Source of the DNA: Phenylobacterium aquaticum
Lineage (GTDB): Bacteria; Pseudomonadota; Alphaproteobacteria; Caulobacterales; Caulobacteraceae
Length of the DNA: 64,000 nucleotides
Assembly: GCF_022695515.1 (NCBI RefSeq)
Contig: NZ_JALDPT010000006.1
Span: forward strand, 62,001 to 126,000
Direction: 5' to 3'
Below are positions 40,882 through 50,493 of the stretch, piece after piece. The notes beneath the pieces are model-generated. The model did no database searches. It had not been told where the DNA came from and was given only the letters and a program-made list of their open reading frames with translations. The position numbers and the translations under genes were made by a program. Positions within the stretch are counted from its first letter, which is position 1. Every line of letters begins with the position of its first letter.

Positions 40882-41243
40882 AAGCCTTGACCGCCAACCG
40901 TCTGAGCGACGGCGAGGTCGTGTTCTGGAAGGCCGGCCAGTGGGTCGAGCGCTTCGCCGACGCGGAGCTGTTCGATGACGCCGCCCTGGCGGCGGCCGAG
41001 GCCGCCGAAGGTCACGCCAAGAGCCAGCCGACCGTCGTGGTCGAGCCCTATCTGATCGACCTGATCGAGAGCGAAGGCCTGTGGGCGCCCCTGTCCTATC
41101 GCGAGCGCATCCGCGCGCTGGGCCCCACCAACCATCCGGGCCACGGCAAGCAGGCCGAGGGTGGGGCGGTGATCGCGGCCCTGCAGCACGCCCATGGCGC
41201 GGCCCGCTCGACCGGCCGCGTCGACCTGATCAAGCGCAAATAG
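40878..41243 (+). CDS. DUF2849 family protein, sulfite-reductase-associated
   Basis: Protein of 121 aa, soluble, found in this family almost always next to a sulfite reductase gene in alphaproteobacteria (recalled). MKALTANRLSDGEVVFW is the usual start, SLIGLEYLxAL-type segments are absent and YLIDLIESEGLWAPLSYRER covers the middle. It overlaps the methyltransferase gene by 4 bases and is followed by cysI after 13 bases. The biochemical role is unknown; the context points to assembly or regulation of sulfite reductase. Confidence 0.88.
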   Translation: MKALTANRLSDGEVVFWKAGQWVERFADAELFDDAALAAAEAAEGHAKSQPTVVVEPYLIDLIESEGLWAPLSYRERIRALGPTNHPGHGKQAEGGAVIAALQHAHGAARSTGRVDLIKRK

Positions 41244-41256
41244 GAGGGAGGTCCCC

Positions 41257-42912
41257 ATGTATCAGTACGACACCCTCGACCGGGAATTCCTCGCCGACCG
41301 CGCCGCGGAGTTCCGCGAGCAGGTCGACCGCCGCCTGAAGGGCGAGATCACCGAGGACCAGTTCAAGCCGCTGCGGCTGATGAACGGCCTGTACCTGCAG
41401 CTGCACGCCTACATGCTGCGGGTGGCGATCCCCTATGGCTCGCTGAACGGCGTCCAGCTGCGCAAGCTGGCCGAGATCGGCCGCAAGTACGACAAGGGCT
41501 ACGGCCACTTCACGACCCGCACCAACCTGCAGTTCCACTGGATCAAGCTGAAGGACGCGCCGGCGATCCTGGACGAGCTGGCCAGCGTCGACCTGCACGC
41601 CATCCAGACCAGCGGCAACTGCATCCGCAATGTCACCTCCGACCCCTATGCAGGCGCCACGGCCGAGGAGATCGACGATCCGCGCGTCTGGTCGGAAGCC
41701 ATCCGCCAGTGGTCGATGCTGCACCCGGAATTCTCGTTCCTGCCGCGCAAGTTCAAGTTCGCGGTCACGGCCTCGCCCAAGGACCGCACGGCGGCCCGTG
41801 TCCACGACATCGGCCTGGTGGTGCGCCGCGCCCGCGACGGGACGCTCGGCTTCGAGGTGATCGTCGGCGGCGGCATGGGCCGCACCCCGCATGTGGGCCC
41901 GACGATCCGCGAGTTCCTGCCGGCCAACCGGCTGTTCTCATACCTGGAGGCGATCCTGCGGGTCTATAACCGCCACGGCCGCCGGGACAACAAGTACAAG
42001 GCCCGGATCAAGATCTTAGTCTCCGCCCTGGGGACCGAGGAGTTCGCCCGCCAGGTCGAGGCGGAATGGGAGAAGATCGGCGCGGACGGCGACGTGCCGG
42101 ACACCGAGATCGCCCGCATCCGCGGCGCCTTCGCCCCCAAGGCCTTCGACACCCTGGTCAACCGCTCCGAGGCCTTCGAGGAGGCCAAGTCCGCCGATCC
42201 GGCCTTCGCCCGCTTCGCGCGCAACAATCTGAAGCCCCACAAGCGGCCGGGCTACACCATCGTCGAGATCTCCCTGAAGGGGATCGGCGACACGCCCGGC
42301 GACGCCACCTCCGAGCAGATGGAGGCGATCGCCGAGCTCGGCGAGCTCTACGGCCAGGACGACATCCGGGTGACGCACGAGCAGAACCTGGTCCTGCCGC
42401 ACGTGAAGCTGGACGACGCGCCCAAGGTGTTCGCCGCCCTGCAGGCCGCGGGCCTGTCGACGCCCAACATCAACCTGATCAGCGACATCATCGCCTGCCC
42501 GGGCCTGGACTACTGCGCTCTGGCCAATGCCCGGGCGATCAATGTCGCCCAGGACATCGCGACCCGCTTCGCCGACCAGGAACGCGCCGAGCTGATCGGC
42601 GAGCTGAAGATCAAGATCTCGGGCTGCATCAACGCCTGCGGCCACCACCATGTCGGCCATGTCGGCATCCTGGGCGTCGATAAGAAGGGCGAGGAATTCT
42701 ACCAGCTGACCCTCGGCGGCTCCGGCGCCGAGGACGCGGCGGTGGGCAAGATCCTCGGTCCGGCCCTGCCGGCCGGCAAGGTCACCGACGCCATGGACGC
42801 CCTGGTCGACGTCTATCTGCGCGAACGCCAGGACGGCGAGCGCTTCCTCGACACCTACCGCCGCACCGGCGACGCGCCGTTCAAGGAGGCTGTCTATGCC
42901 GACGCTCGTTAA
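41257..42912 (+). CDS. cysI: sulfite reductase, haemoprotein subunit
   Basis: Sirohaem- and [4Fe-4S]-containing reductase of 551 aa that reduces sulfite to sulfide with six electrons. Both halves of the nitrite/sulfite reductase fold are present. The cluster/sirohaem ligands are visible near the end: IACPGLDYCALAN (C-x5-C) and ISGCINACGHHH (C-x3-C). Early Arg-rich segments (TTRTNLQFHWI) bind the substrate and haem. GGAGGGAGG lies 4 bases before the ATG. No cysJ flavoprotein is in the operon, so the ferredoxin reductase at 44167 is a likely electron source. The end overlaps the DUF934 gene by 17 bases. Confidence 0.95.
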   Translation: MYQYDTLDREFLADRAAEFREQVDRRLKGEITEDQFKPLRLMNGLYLQLHAYMLRVAIPYGSLNGVQLRKLAEIGRKYDKGYGHFTTRTNLQFHWIKLKDAPAILDELASVDLHAIQTSGNCIRNVTSDPYAGATAEEIDDPRVWSEAIRQWSMLHPEFSFLPRKFKFAVTASPKDRTAARVHDIGLVVRRARDGTLGFEVIVGGGMGRTPHVGPTIREFLPANRLFSYLEAILRVYNRHGRRDNKYKARIKILVSALGTEEFARQVEAEWEKIGADGDVPDTEIARIRGAFAPKAFDTLVNRSEAFEEAKSADPAFARFARNNLKPHKRPGYTIVEISLKGIGDTPGDATSEQMEAIAELGELYGQDDIRVTHEQNLVLPHVKLDDAPKVFAALQAAGLSTPNINLISDIIACPGLDYCALANARAINVAQDIATRFADQERAELIGELKIKISGCINACGHHHVGHVGILGVDKKGEEFYQLTLGGSGAEDAAVGKILGPALPAGKVTDAMDALVDVYLRERQDGERFLDTYRRTGDAPFKEAVYADAR

Positions 42913-43399
42913 GCTGACCGACGGCGCCTTCTCGTTGATTGACGACCCCTTCACCGCGGTTCCCGACGACGAGGACCTGCCCCAGGGCGACGTGATCATC
43001 TCGCTCACCCGCTTCCAGGCCGAGGGCGACCGCCTCTTGTCCGAGGGCCGGGCGGTCGGGGTGCGGGTCGAGGCGGCCGAGGAGGTCGAGGCGCTCGCCT
43101 ATGACCTGCCGCGCCTGGCGCTGGTGGCGCTCGCCTTTCCGAAGTTCACCGACGGCCGCGCCTACAGCTCGGCGTCCATCCTGCGCCAGAGGCTGGGCTT
43201 CAAGGGCCAGCTCCGCGCCGTGGGCGACGTGGTGGTGGAGCAGGGCGGTCACATGATCCGCTGCGGGTTCGACGCCTTCGAGCCCGCGGACGGTTCGCAG
43301 CCGGCCCAGTGGGCCCACGTCGCGAACCGTCATCGTCACGTCTATCAGCGCGCCGCCGACGCCAGGGCTCCGGCCTATGTCGAGCGCGGGGAGGCTTGA
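42896..43399 (+). CDS. DUF934 family protein, sulfite-reductase-associated
   Basis: Protein of 167 aa with the core segments typical of the DUF934 family: LPRLALVALAFPKFTDGRAY and ASILRQRLGFKGQLRAVGDV. The family occurs next to cysI and cysH in many proteobacteria; its function is not known, and an electron-transfer or oxidoreductase-partner role has been guessed from context. It overlaps cysI by 17 bases and is followed by cysH after 5 bases, so its expression is tied to the pathway. No cofactor-binding motif is evident. Confidence 0.9.
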   Translation: MPTLVKLTDGAFSLIDDPFTAVPDDEDLPQGDVIISLTRFQAEGDRLLSEGRAVGVRVEAAEEVEALAYDLPRLALVALAFPKFTDGRAYSSASILRQRLGFKGQLRAVGDVVVEQGGHMIRCGFDAFEPADGSQPAQWAHVANRHRHVYQRAADARAPAYVERGEA

Positions 43400-43404
43400 G
43401 TCCC

Positions 43405-44142
43405 ATGGCCTATGACCAGATCGATCGCCCGCAGATCGCGCTCCGCCTGGACGCCGAACTGCGACACGCCCACCCGATGACGGTGCTGGAAAGCGCCGTG
43501 GAGACCTTTGGCGACAAGCTCGCCCTGGTCTCGTCCTTCGGGGCGGAATCGGCGGTGCTGCTGCACATGGTCTCGAAGATCAAACCGGACATGCCGGTGA
43601 TGTTCCTCGACACCGGCATGCTGTTTGGTCAGACGCTCGACTATCGGAAGAACCTGGCCGCCAAGCTCGGCCTGACCGGGATCCGCGACCTGCGCCCCGC
43701 CTTCCAGGACCTGGCCACGGCCGATCCGGAGGCCAAGCTCTGGAAGACCGACACCGACGCCTGCTGCCATGTGCGCAAGGTGCTGCCCCTCGACCGGGCG
43801 CTGACCGAATTCGACGCCTGGATCACCGGGCGCAAGCGGTTCCATGGCGGCGACCGCCTGTCCCTGCCGGTGGTGGAGCAGGCCGACGGCCAGGTGAAGT
43901 TCAATCCCCTGGCCAACTGGGGCAAGACCGAGCTCGACGGCTACATGGCCGAGCATGACCTGCCGGCCCACCCGCTGGTGGCCCAGGGCTTCCCTTCGAT
44001 CGGCTGCTGGCCCTGCACGAATCCGGTGGAAGAGGGACAAGATGTCCGCGCTGGTCGCTGGGCGGGTTCCGAAAAGACCGAATGCGGCATACATGTCGCC
44101 CGCGCGCCCGACGCGGTTTCCAACGTCGGCGGCGATATCTGA
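43405..44142 (+). CDS. cysH: adenylyl-sulfate/phosphoadenylyl-sulfate reductase
   Basis: Thioredoxin-dependent reductase of 245 aa that releases sulfite from activated sulfate. SSFGAESAVLLH is the P-loop-like nucleotide site. The four Cys that hold a [4Fe-4S] cluster are present (C120, C121 and C201, C204 in CWPCT), so the enzyme belongs to the APS reductase type, and the catalytic Cys is C227 in ECGIH. The ATG at 43405 follows GGGGAGG. It supplies the sulfite used by the cysI product two genes upstream. Confidence 0.93.
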   Translation: MAYDQIDRPQIALRLDAELRHAHPMTVLESAVETFGDKLALVSSFGAESAVLLHMVSKIKPDMPVMFLDTGMLFGQTLDYRKNLAAKLGLTGIRDLRPAFQDLATADPEAKLWKTDTDACCHVRKVLPLDRALTEFDAWITGRKRFHGGDRLSLPVVEQADGQVKFNPLANWGKTELDGYMAEHDLPAHPLVAQGFPSIGCWPCTNPVEEGQDVRAGRWAGSEKTECGIHVARAPDAVSNVGGDI

Positions 44143-44166
44143 CGCCCAACGGACTGCAGACAGATC

Positions 44167-44976
44167 ATGACCGACGTGACCGCCGCCGCCCCGGCCAAGA
44201 AGGCCGGCGCCTTCCTCTATGAGACCGTGACCTGGGTCCAGCACTGGACCGACGAGCTGTTCTCATTCCGCACCACCCGCGATCCCAGCTTCCGCTTCCA
44301 GAGCGGGCAGTTCGTGATGGTGGGGCTGGAGATCGACGGCAAGCCGCTGCTGCGCGCCTATTCCATCGCCTCGCCCTCGTGGCACGAGGAGCTGGAATTC
44401 TATTCGATCAAGGTCGAGAGCGGCCCTCTGACCTCGCGCCTGCAGCACCTCAAGGTCGGCGACCAGGTGCTGATCGGCAAGAAGCCCACCGGGACCCTGG
44501 TGCTGGACGGGCTGAAGCCCGGCAAGCGGCTCTACATGCTGGGCACCGGCACGGGCCTGGCCCCCTGGCTCAGCCTGGCCCGCGACCCCGAAGTCTATGA
44601 CCGCTTCGAGAAGGTGATCGTCACCCACACGGTGCGCCACGTCGCCGACCTGAACTATCGCGAGATGTTCGAGCGCGACATGCCCAATGACGAGATCCTG
44701 GGCGAGATCGTCGCGCCGAAGCTGCTCTATTATCCGACCGTGACCCGCGAGCCCTTCAAGCACGAGGGCCGGATCACCGACCTGATCGCCTCCGGCAAGA
44801 TCTTCGAGGACCTGGGCCTGCCCAGGCTCGATCCGGCCGAGGACCGTTTCATGCTCTGCGGCGGGCCGTCGGTCCTGAAGGACCTGAAGATCCAGCTGGA
44901 AAGCTACGGCTATGTGGAAGGCTCGGTCTCGACGCCCGGCGACTATGTGCTGGAACGCGCCTTCGTCGAGACCTGA
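44167..44976 (+). CDS. fpr: ferredoxin-NADP reductase
   Basis: FAD- and NADP-dependent reductase of 269 aa. RAYSIASPSW is the FAD-binding R-x-Y-S motif and LGTGTGLAPWLSL the NADP-binding motif; FMLCGGPSVLKDL and the aromatic-poor C terminus (ERAFVET) complete the bacterial Fpr type. It passes electrons from NADPH to ferredoxin or flavodoxin. It lies 24 bases after cysH in the same direction and probably feeds sulfite reductase in place of CysJ (inference). It could also serve the ferredoxin at 25787. Confidence 0.92.
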   Translation: MTDVTAAAPAKKAGAFLYETVTWVQHWTDELFSFRTTRDPSFRFQSGQFVMVGLEIDGKPLLRAYSIASPSWHEELEFYSIKVESGPLTSRLQHLKVGDQVLIGKKPTGTLVLDGLKPGKRLYMLGTGTGLAPWLSLARDPEVYDRFEKVIVTHTVRHVADLNYREMFERDMPNDEILGEIVAPKLLYYPTVTREPFKHEGRITDLIASGKIFEDLGLPRLDPAEDRFMLCGGPSVLKDLKIQLESYGYVEGSVSTPGDYVLERAFVET

Positions 44977-44982
44977 GGCCCG

Positions 44983-46071
44983 TCAGATCAGATAGGTCGC
45001 GCGCAGTCGGGCGACCTTGTCGTCGGTCAGGCCGAAGCGGGCCTTGGCCAGCTCGACCGGGCCGCCGTACTTGGCGTCGACGGCCTTGAGCGCGATCCGC
45101 ATGACGTCGGGGTCCGAGCCCATGGTGACGTTCAGCACCTCCGGCGGCATGCGCGCGAAGCCTTGCGCCTGGGCGGCGTTGACGCCGCTCATCTTCGCGC
45201 CCGCGGCGATCTGCTTGGTGTGGAGGCTGGGCGGGGTGAAGGTCTGGGTCAGGGCATAGTCGGCGATCACCGTCTCGCGCGGCACGCCCAGCACCGACAG
45301 CACCAGGGCCGAGCCCATGCCCGTACGGTCCTTGCCGGCGCTGCAGTTCATGGCCAGGGGCGTCTCGTGGCGCACCAGATGGCCGAACATGTCGGTGTAT
45401 TGCGGGGCCAGCATGTCGATGAAGCCGAGATAGGCGTCGGCGAAGGCCTGGACCGCCTCGGCCCGGTTGGTCGCCCGGTAGAGGCTGGAGAGCGACTGGC
45501 CCATGTCATAGTCGACGGCCATGACCTTGGTCCCGTCGGCCGACAGGAAGGGGCTGGGCTCGCTGGTGCGTTCCTGGACGCTGCGCAGGTCGCAGACCAC
45601 CGAGACACCAAGAGCGTTCAGATAGGTCATGTCGGCGGCGGTCAGGCCGCTCATTACCCCGGAGCGGTAGATCCGCCCCCACTTCACCTGCCGCCCGTCG
45701 GCCGAGCGGTAGCCGCCGAGGTCGCGGAAATTGCGTCCGCCCTTCAGGGGCAGCAGCCGCTCGGCCACCCGAACCTGGCCGCCGGTCTGCGCCGCGACCA
45801 GGAAATAGGGACGCGGCGCGATGGCCAGCGCCAGCTTGGTCTCGCCGCCGGTGACGTTGGCCTTCACCTCGCGCATGAAGGCGCGCGGCGCGTCGGGGTC
45901 GGAGGAGACATAGACCGAGGCGGGGCGCCCCTTGGCCGTCCAGCTGAGGCCCAGCGCCGTGTCGGACAGGCGGGTGACCCGGCCGTCCAGCAGGGGCGCG
46001 GCGGTCGCGCCCGGCGCGGCGGCGAGCGCCCCGCTGGCGATCGCGGTCATCAGGAATGCGCGGCGGTCCAT
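44983..46071 (-). CDS. exported tyrosine phosphatase-like protein
   Basis: Protein of 362 aa. A twin-arginine-type signal (MDRRAFLMTAIASGALAAAP) is followed by a beta-rich region to about 110 and a Y_phosphatase3-type domain: GGRNFRDLGGYRSADGRQVK and the P-loop NCSAGKDRTG (C-x5-R). The usual His before the Cys is Asn. It may remove phosphate from proteins or phosphoinositides outside the cytoplasm; some relatives act on phosphorylated sugars or lipids. GGGAGG precedes the ATG. It lies 66 bases downstream of the TonB receptor gene and is probably co-transcribed with it. Confidence 0.87.
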   Translation of the reverse strand: MDRRAFLMTAIASGALAAAPGATAAPLLDGRVTRLSDTALGLSWTAKGRPASVYVSSDPDAPRAFMREVKANVTGGETKLALAIAPRPYFLVAAQTGGQVRVAERLLPLKGGRNFRDLGGYRSADGRQVKWGRIYRSGVMSGLTAADMTYLNALGVSVVCDLRSVQERTSEPSPFLSADGTKVMAVDYDMGQSLSSLYRATNRAEAVQAFADAYLGFIDMLAPQYTDMFGHLVRHETPLAMNCSAGKDRTGMGSALVLSVLGVPRETVIADYALTQTFTPPSLHTKQIAAGAKMSGVNAAQAQGFARMPPEVLNVTMGSDPDVMRIALKAVDAKYGGPVELAKARFGLTDDKVARLRATYLI

Positions 46072-46137
46072 GGCGTGTCCTCCCATCGTAGTTGACCGGG
46101 CGACCAGGACGGCCGCCCGGGGATCAGGCCTGCAGGT

Positions 46138-48414
46138 TCAGAACTTGACGCTGGCTTCGACGCCGAAGGTGCGGGGCTCGTTGTAGATCCCGTAGGTGCC
46201 CAGCGCCGCATTGGTGTTCTTCAGGAAGGCGTGGGCCTCGTCGAGCAGGTTCCGCGACCACAGGGACAGCTGCAGGGTGGAGCTGTCGCCATTGAGCTTG
46301 ATGTCGGAGAGCGCCAGGCGGGCGTTCACCAGGAAGGCGCTGTCGCTGAGCGTCGGGTCGGTGGTGCTGGTGTACTGGCCGTCGGACCAGGCCCCGTCGA
46401 TATGGGCGCTGAAGCTGGCGCCCAGGGCCGGACGCTCATAGTCGATCGTCACGCTGCCGGTGTTCTTGGGCGTGTAGAGCGGATAGATCGTCGCCTGGGC
46501 GTTGGTGAAGGGATTGAACGCCTTGGACAATTTGACGTCCGTATAGGCGTAGGCGGCCGACAGGGTCAGGCCCTCCAGCGGGACGACCGCGACATCGATG
46601 TCGACGCCCTTGGTCTTGCCGGTCGCCGCGTTGGTGGTCTCCAGCGTGCCGCGATTGTTGTTGAGGATGATGACGCTGAAATCGACCTGGGCGTCCTTGA
46701 GCTCGCCGGAATAGGCCGAGACGTTCAGCCGGGCCCGGCGGTTCCAGAACTCCGACTTCACCCCGATCTCGTACATCGACACGGTCTCGGGCGAGAAGGC
46801 GCGATAGGTCAGCGAGCGCGAATTGGCCCCGCCGGCCTTGTAGCCCGTGCTCCAGCGGCCATAGACATTGATGTCGTCGGTGACGTCATAGGCGACCGTG
46901 ACCAGCGGGTCGAAGTGGCTCCAGGACTTGTCGAGCGGGATGGTCCCGGTGACGGTGATCTTGTTGGCGTCGACATAGGCGGGCAGGGCGCCGTTGACGG
47001 TGTCGAGGGAGCCTTTCTTCTTGTCGGTGGTGGCGCGACCGCCGACCGTCACGTGCAGCGCCTCGTTCAGGACCGGCGGGGTCCAGACCGCCTGGCCGAA
47101 CACGCCATAGCTCGTCGTCGTGACATGGCTCGCCCGGTCGAAGGGGACGGTGTTCAGGTCGAGTGACAGGGTGGTGTAGGCCGTGCCCGTGGCGTTCCAC
47201 TGCAGGGAGTTGGGGGTCTGGGCGTTGTCCCGGACATTCTCCCGATAATAGAAGGCGCCGGCCACGTACTCGATTTGCGGCAGTCTGCCGATCACCTGGA
47301 ATTCGTGGCTGGACTGGTCCTGATAGACGCGGGCGATGCTGTAGCGGCTGAAATTGCCGTTGGGCGCGAAGACCGACAGCACCTCCTCGGCGTTGTCGAA
47401 CTGGGTCTGGGAGAGCTTGCGGTAGGAGCTGATGGTCTTCAGCTCTAGGTCGTCGGAGAGCTTCCAGTCCAGCGTCAGGCGGTGGCCCCAGGTGTTGCCG
47501 ACGCTGGGCTGCATGGGCACGCCGACATTGGCCCGCTTGGCGCGGTCGGGCTGCAGCGGCATCAGGGGCGCCAGCGCCAGGGCGCCCTTCTTCAGGAGCT
47601 GAACATAATAGGGCGTGGTGGCGTCGTGGGAGTCGTCGAAGGCGTAGTCGACGTTGAACCGGTCGGTGGCGCGCCACAGGGCTTCGATCTGGACGCCGCT
47701 CTTGTCGTAGGAATTGAAGTCCGGCTGGCCCGAGCTGGTCGGGTTGGTCGTCGTGCCGTCGCGCTTGCTGACCAGGCCGTCGATCTTGACGCTGACATCG
47801 TGGAAGGCCGGCAGGTCGATATGGGTCTCGGCCTTGTAGGCGTTGTAGTCGCCATAGCCGACCGCGGTGCGCATGCCGAACTCGCCGCTGGGCGCGCGGG
47901 TGACGATGCTGACCGCCCCGCCCTCGGTGTTGCGGCCGAACAGGGTGCCCTGCGGCCCCTTGAGAACCTCGATGCGCTCCACATCGTACATGGCCGAGCC
48001 CAGGCCCTGGGCGCGGCCCAGATAGACGCCGTTGATATAGACCCCGACCGCCTGGTCGCGGGCCGGCTGGTTGGCGTCGCCCAGGGCGCCGATGCCGCGC
48101 ATGCCGATGGTGAGCGCCGAATTGCGCGCGAAGAACGGAGCGACCCGCAGGGAGGGGATGGAGCCGTCGCCCAGGTCCTCGATCGACTGGACGTGGCGCG
48201 CCTGCAGGTCGTCGCTGGTCATGGCCGAGATGGCGATGGGCGTATCCTGCAGGTTGGTGGCGCGCTTCTGGGCGGTGACCACGACTTCCTCCAGGCCGAC
48301 TGCGCCGTCATTGGCGTCGCCTTCGGCATGGGCCTGACCACAGATGACCATGGCCGCGGCGCTCGCCATCAGACAGGCGCGCAGCGCCGTCGCCCCCAGA
48401 CCTTGCTGTCCCAT
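46138..48414 (-). CDS. TonB-dependent outer-membrane receptor
   Basis: Receptor of 758 aa. Sec signal peptide (about 10-31, LRACLMASAAAMVICGQAHA), TonB-box-like LEEVVVTAQKRATNLQ, plug with VERIEVLKGPQGTLFGRNTE, and a barrel that ends in Phe (VEASVKF). It differs from the two receptors in the first half of the window. Ligand unknown. Transcribed toward the exported phosphatase gene and divergent from a tandem TetR gene; the 157-base gap contains a 13-bp dyad that may be the operator. Confidence 0.92.
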   Translation of the reverse strand: MGQQGLGATALRACLMASAAAMVICGQAHAEGDANDGAVGLEEVVVTAQKRATNLQDTPIAISAMTSDDLQARHVQSIEDLGDGSIPSLRVAPFFARNSALTIGMRGIGALGDANQPARDQAVGVYINGVYLGRAQGLGSAMYDVERIEVLKGPQGTLFGRNTEGGAVSIVTRAPSGEFGMRTAVGYGDYNAYKAETHIDLPAFHDVSVKIDGLVSKRDGTTTNPTSSGQPDFNSYDKSGVQIEALWRATDRFNVDYAFDDSHDATTPYYVQLLKKGALALAPLMPLQPDRAKRANVGVPMQPSVGNTWGHRLTLDWKLSDDLELKTISSYRKLSQTQFDNAEEVLSVFAPNGNFSRYSIARVYQDQSSHEFQVIGRLPQIEYVAGAFYYRENVRDNAQTPNSLQWNATGTAYTTLSLDLNTVPFDRASHVTTTSYGVFGQAVWTPPVLNEALHVTVGGRATTDKKKGSLDTVNGALPAYVDANKITVTGTIPLDKSWSHFDPLVTVAYDVTDDINVYGRWSTGYKAGGANSRSLTYRAFSPETVSMYEIGVKSEFWNRRARLNVSAYSGELKDAQVDFSVIILNNNRGTLETTNAATGKTKGVDIDVAVVPLEGLTLSAAYAYTDVKLSKAFNPFTNAQATIYPLYTPKNTGSVTIDYERPALGASFSAHIDGAWSDGQYTSTTDPTLSDSAFLVNARLALSDIKLNGDSSTLQLSLWSRNLLDEAHAFLKNTNAALGTYGIYNEPRTFGVEASVKF

Positions 48415-48436
48415 CTCAACCCCCAGAATTTCCCGA

Positions 48437-48449
48437 CCACGTGACGTGG
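48437..48449. promoter_or_regulatory. 13-bp dyad between receptor and tandem TetR gene, candidate operator
   Basis: CCACGT-G-ACGTGG is a perfect dyad with a single central base, 22 bases upstream of the receptor start. Together with the divergent arrangement it suggests repression of the receptor by the tandem TetR protein. Confidence 0.5.
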
Positions 48450-48571
48450 GCGAGGGGGTTGGTAGCGCCGGACTGTGAAGCTGGAACGACTGTTATGTTG
48501 CGGCTTCGCGAAGGCGGGCGGTCAGGCGATTCCGCGCTTGCCTCGGCGAGGCCGGCTTCCGACAATGGGTC

Positions 48572-49858
48572 ATGCCGATCCGCCGCGCCGCCCCTGAAGC
48601 TTCGAGAAGTCCCTATGCGGAAGGCGATGTAGGGCCAGACGAGTCCCGCGCAGATCGCCTGATTCAGGCCGCGGCCGCCCAGATCGCGGCCCGAGGCGCG
48701 GCAGCGGCGTCGGCGCGGTCGGTCGCCGCCGAGGCCGGGGTCTCCCCCAGCGCCATCAACTACAACTTCGGCGCGATAGAACAGTTGTTATTGGCCGCAT
48801 ACGCCCAGGGTGTGCGGGATACGACCGCTTGGATGGCGGCCAAGCGGCGCGACCTCCTGGCCCTGCCGCGGACGGCGAACGGCGCGGTTCTGGCCCTGGA
48901 ACAGGTGATCGTCGCCTGGACGGGGGAGATGCGGGCCCTGGCCCTGCTCTACCAGGAGGGCCTGGCGGCCATGGCCGGGCGGGGACCGGCGGCGGACTGG
49001 ACCGCGCTCTGGCGGGAGTTCTGGCGGCAGACGGCCGGCGACTTCGGCCTGGGGCCGATGGACGGCCGCATCCTGCACCTCTTCTTCGAGTCCGAGGCGC
49101 TCTATCACCTGTCGCGCTGGTCGCCGGCGCTGGAGGCCGCCGCCCTGCGCGAGCAGTGCGACCTGCTGGGCGCCCTGTGGCTGAACGCGGCGCCGGGCGC
49201 GGCCACGGGGGCGGCGGCCTTGGCCGAGCGGAGCGCCGGGGCGCGTCCGGTGGGGTCGATCGCGCCTGCGGCGATGAAGATCGTCGAGGCTGCCGCCGAG
49301 GTCGTCGAGACGGGGGGCTTGAGCGGACTGACCCACCGGGCGGTGGCCGCCCGGGCCGGCGTGACCACCGGATCGGTCACCCACCACTTCCGCACCATCG
49401 AGGACCTGGTCGCGGGCGCGATCCGGGGGCAGGTCGAGGCGATGTCTCGCGCGGTCGGGGAGGAGCCGTCCCCGGCGTCGCCCACCAGCGTGGAGCAGAT
49501 CCGCTCCTCCGCGGATCTCGCCGAGGCCCTGCGCTTCCATGCGGTCGCCGACCTGCCGAACGGACCGGCCCTGCGCCGGCGGACCCTGTTCCTCGCGGCC
49601 GTCCGGCGGCCCGAGCTGGCGGGGGCGGGCGCGGTGATCCGCTTCGCCCAGGGCGGGACTGTGCGCGACGCGCTCGGACGCATCTTCGACCTTGAGCCCG
49701 ACGCCCTGCCCCTGCTGGCCGGGGTGCTCGCCCGGCTGCTGTCGCCGATCTGGTTCGCCTGCGCGGCGGATCCGGACCCGCGCGCCAGTCGCGAGGCCCT
49801 GGCCGATGAGGTGGTCCGGCGGCTGGTCGGCCGGCTGACGGTGCGCGGCGGGGCCTGA
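48572..49858 (+). CDS. tandem TetR-family regulator (two complete TetR units)
   Basis: Regulator of 428 aa with two HTH units: about 28-75 (ADRLIQAAAAQIAARG, VAAEAGVSPSAINYNFG) and about 230-280 (MKIVEAAAEVVETGGLSG, VAARAGVTTGSVTHHFRTIE), each followed by a helical ligand-binding domain. It is the second such protein in the window and not a close copy of the first. The start at 48572 is tentative; the first 25 residues are low in similarity to TetR proteins. It diverges from the TonB receptor gene, its likely target. Confidence 0.87.
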   Translation: MPIRRAAPEASRSPYAEGDVGPDESRADRLIQAAAAQIAARGAAAASARSVAAEAGVSPSAINYNFGAIEQLLLAAYAQGVRDTTAWMAAKRRDLLALPRTANGAVLALEQVIVAWTGEMRALALLYQEGLAAMAGRGPAADWTALWREFWRQTAGDFGLGPMDGRILHLFFESEALYHLSRWSPALEAAALREQCDLLGALWLNAAPGAATGAAALAERSAGARPVGSIAPAAMKIVEAAAEVVETGGLSGLTHRAVAARAGVTTGSVTHHFRTIEDLVAGAIRGQVEAMSRAVGEEPSPASPTSVEQIRSSADLAEALRFHAVADLPNGPALRRRTLFLAAVRRPELAGAGAVIRFAQGGTVRDALGRIFDLEPDALPLLAGVLARLLSPIWFACAADPDPRASREALADEVVRRLVGRLTVRGGA

Positions 49859-49861
49859 CTC

Positions 49862-50407
<546 letters not shown>

Positions 50408-50493
50408 GGGGACCCGGCTCGCGCTTTGAGAAGCGCCGGCGCGTCATGCGCCGGCGGTCGCGGTGGTCCGGGGGGATTGTTGTGGGCGCTCGC

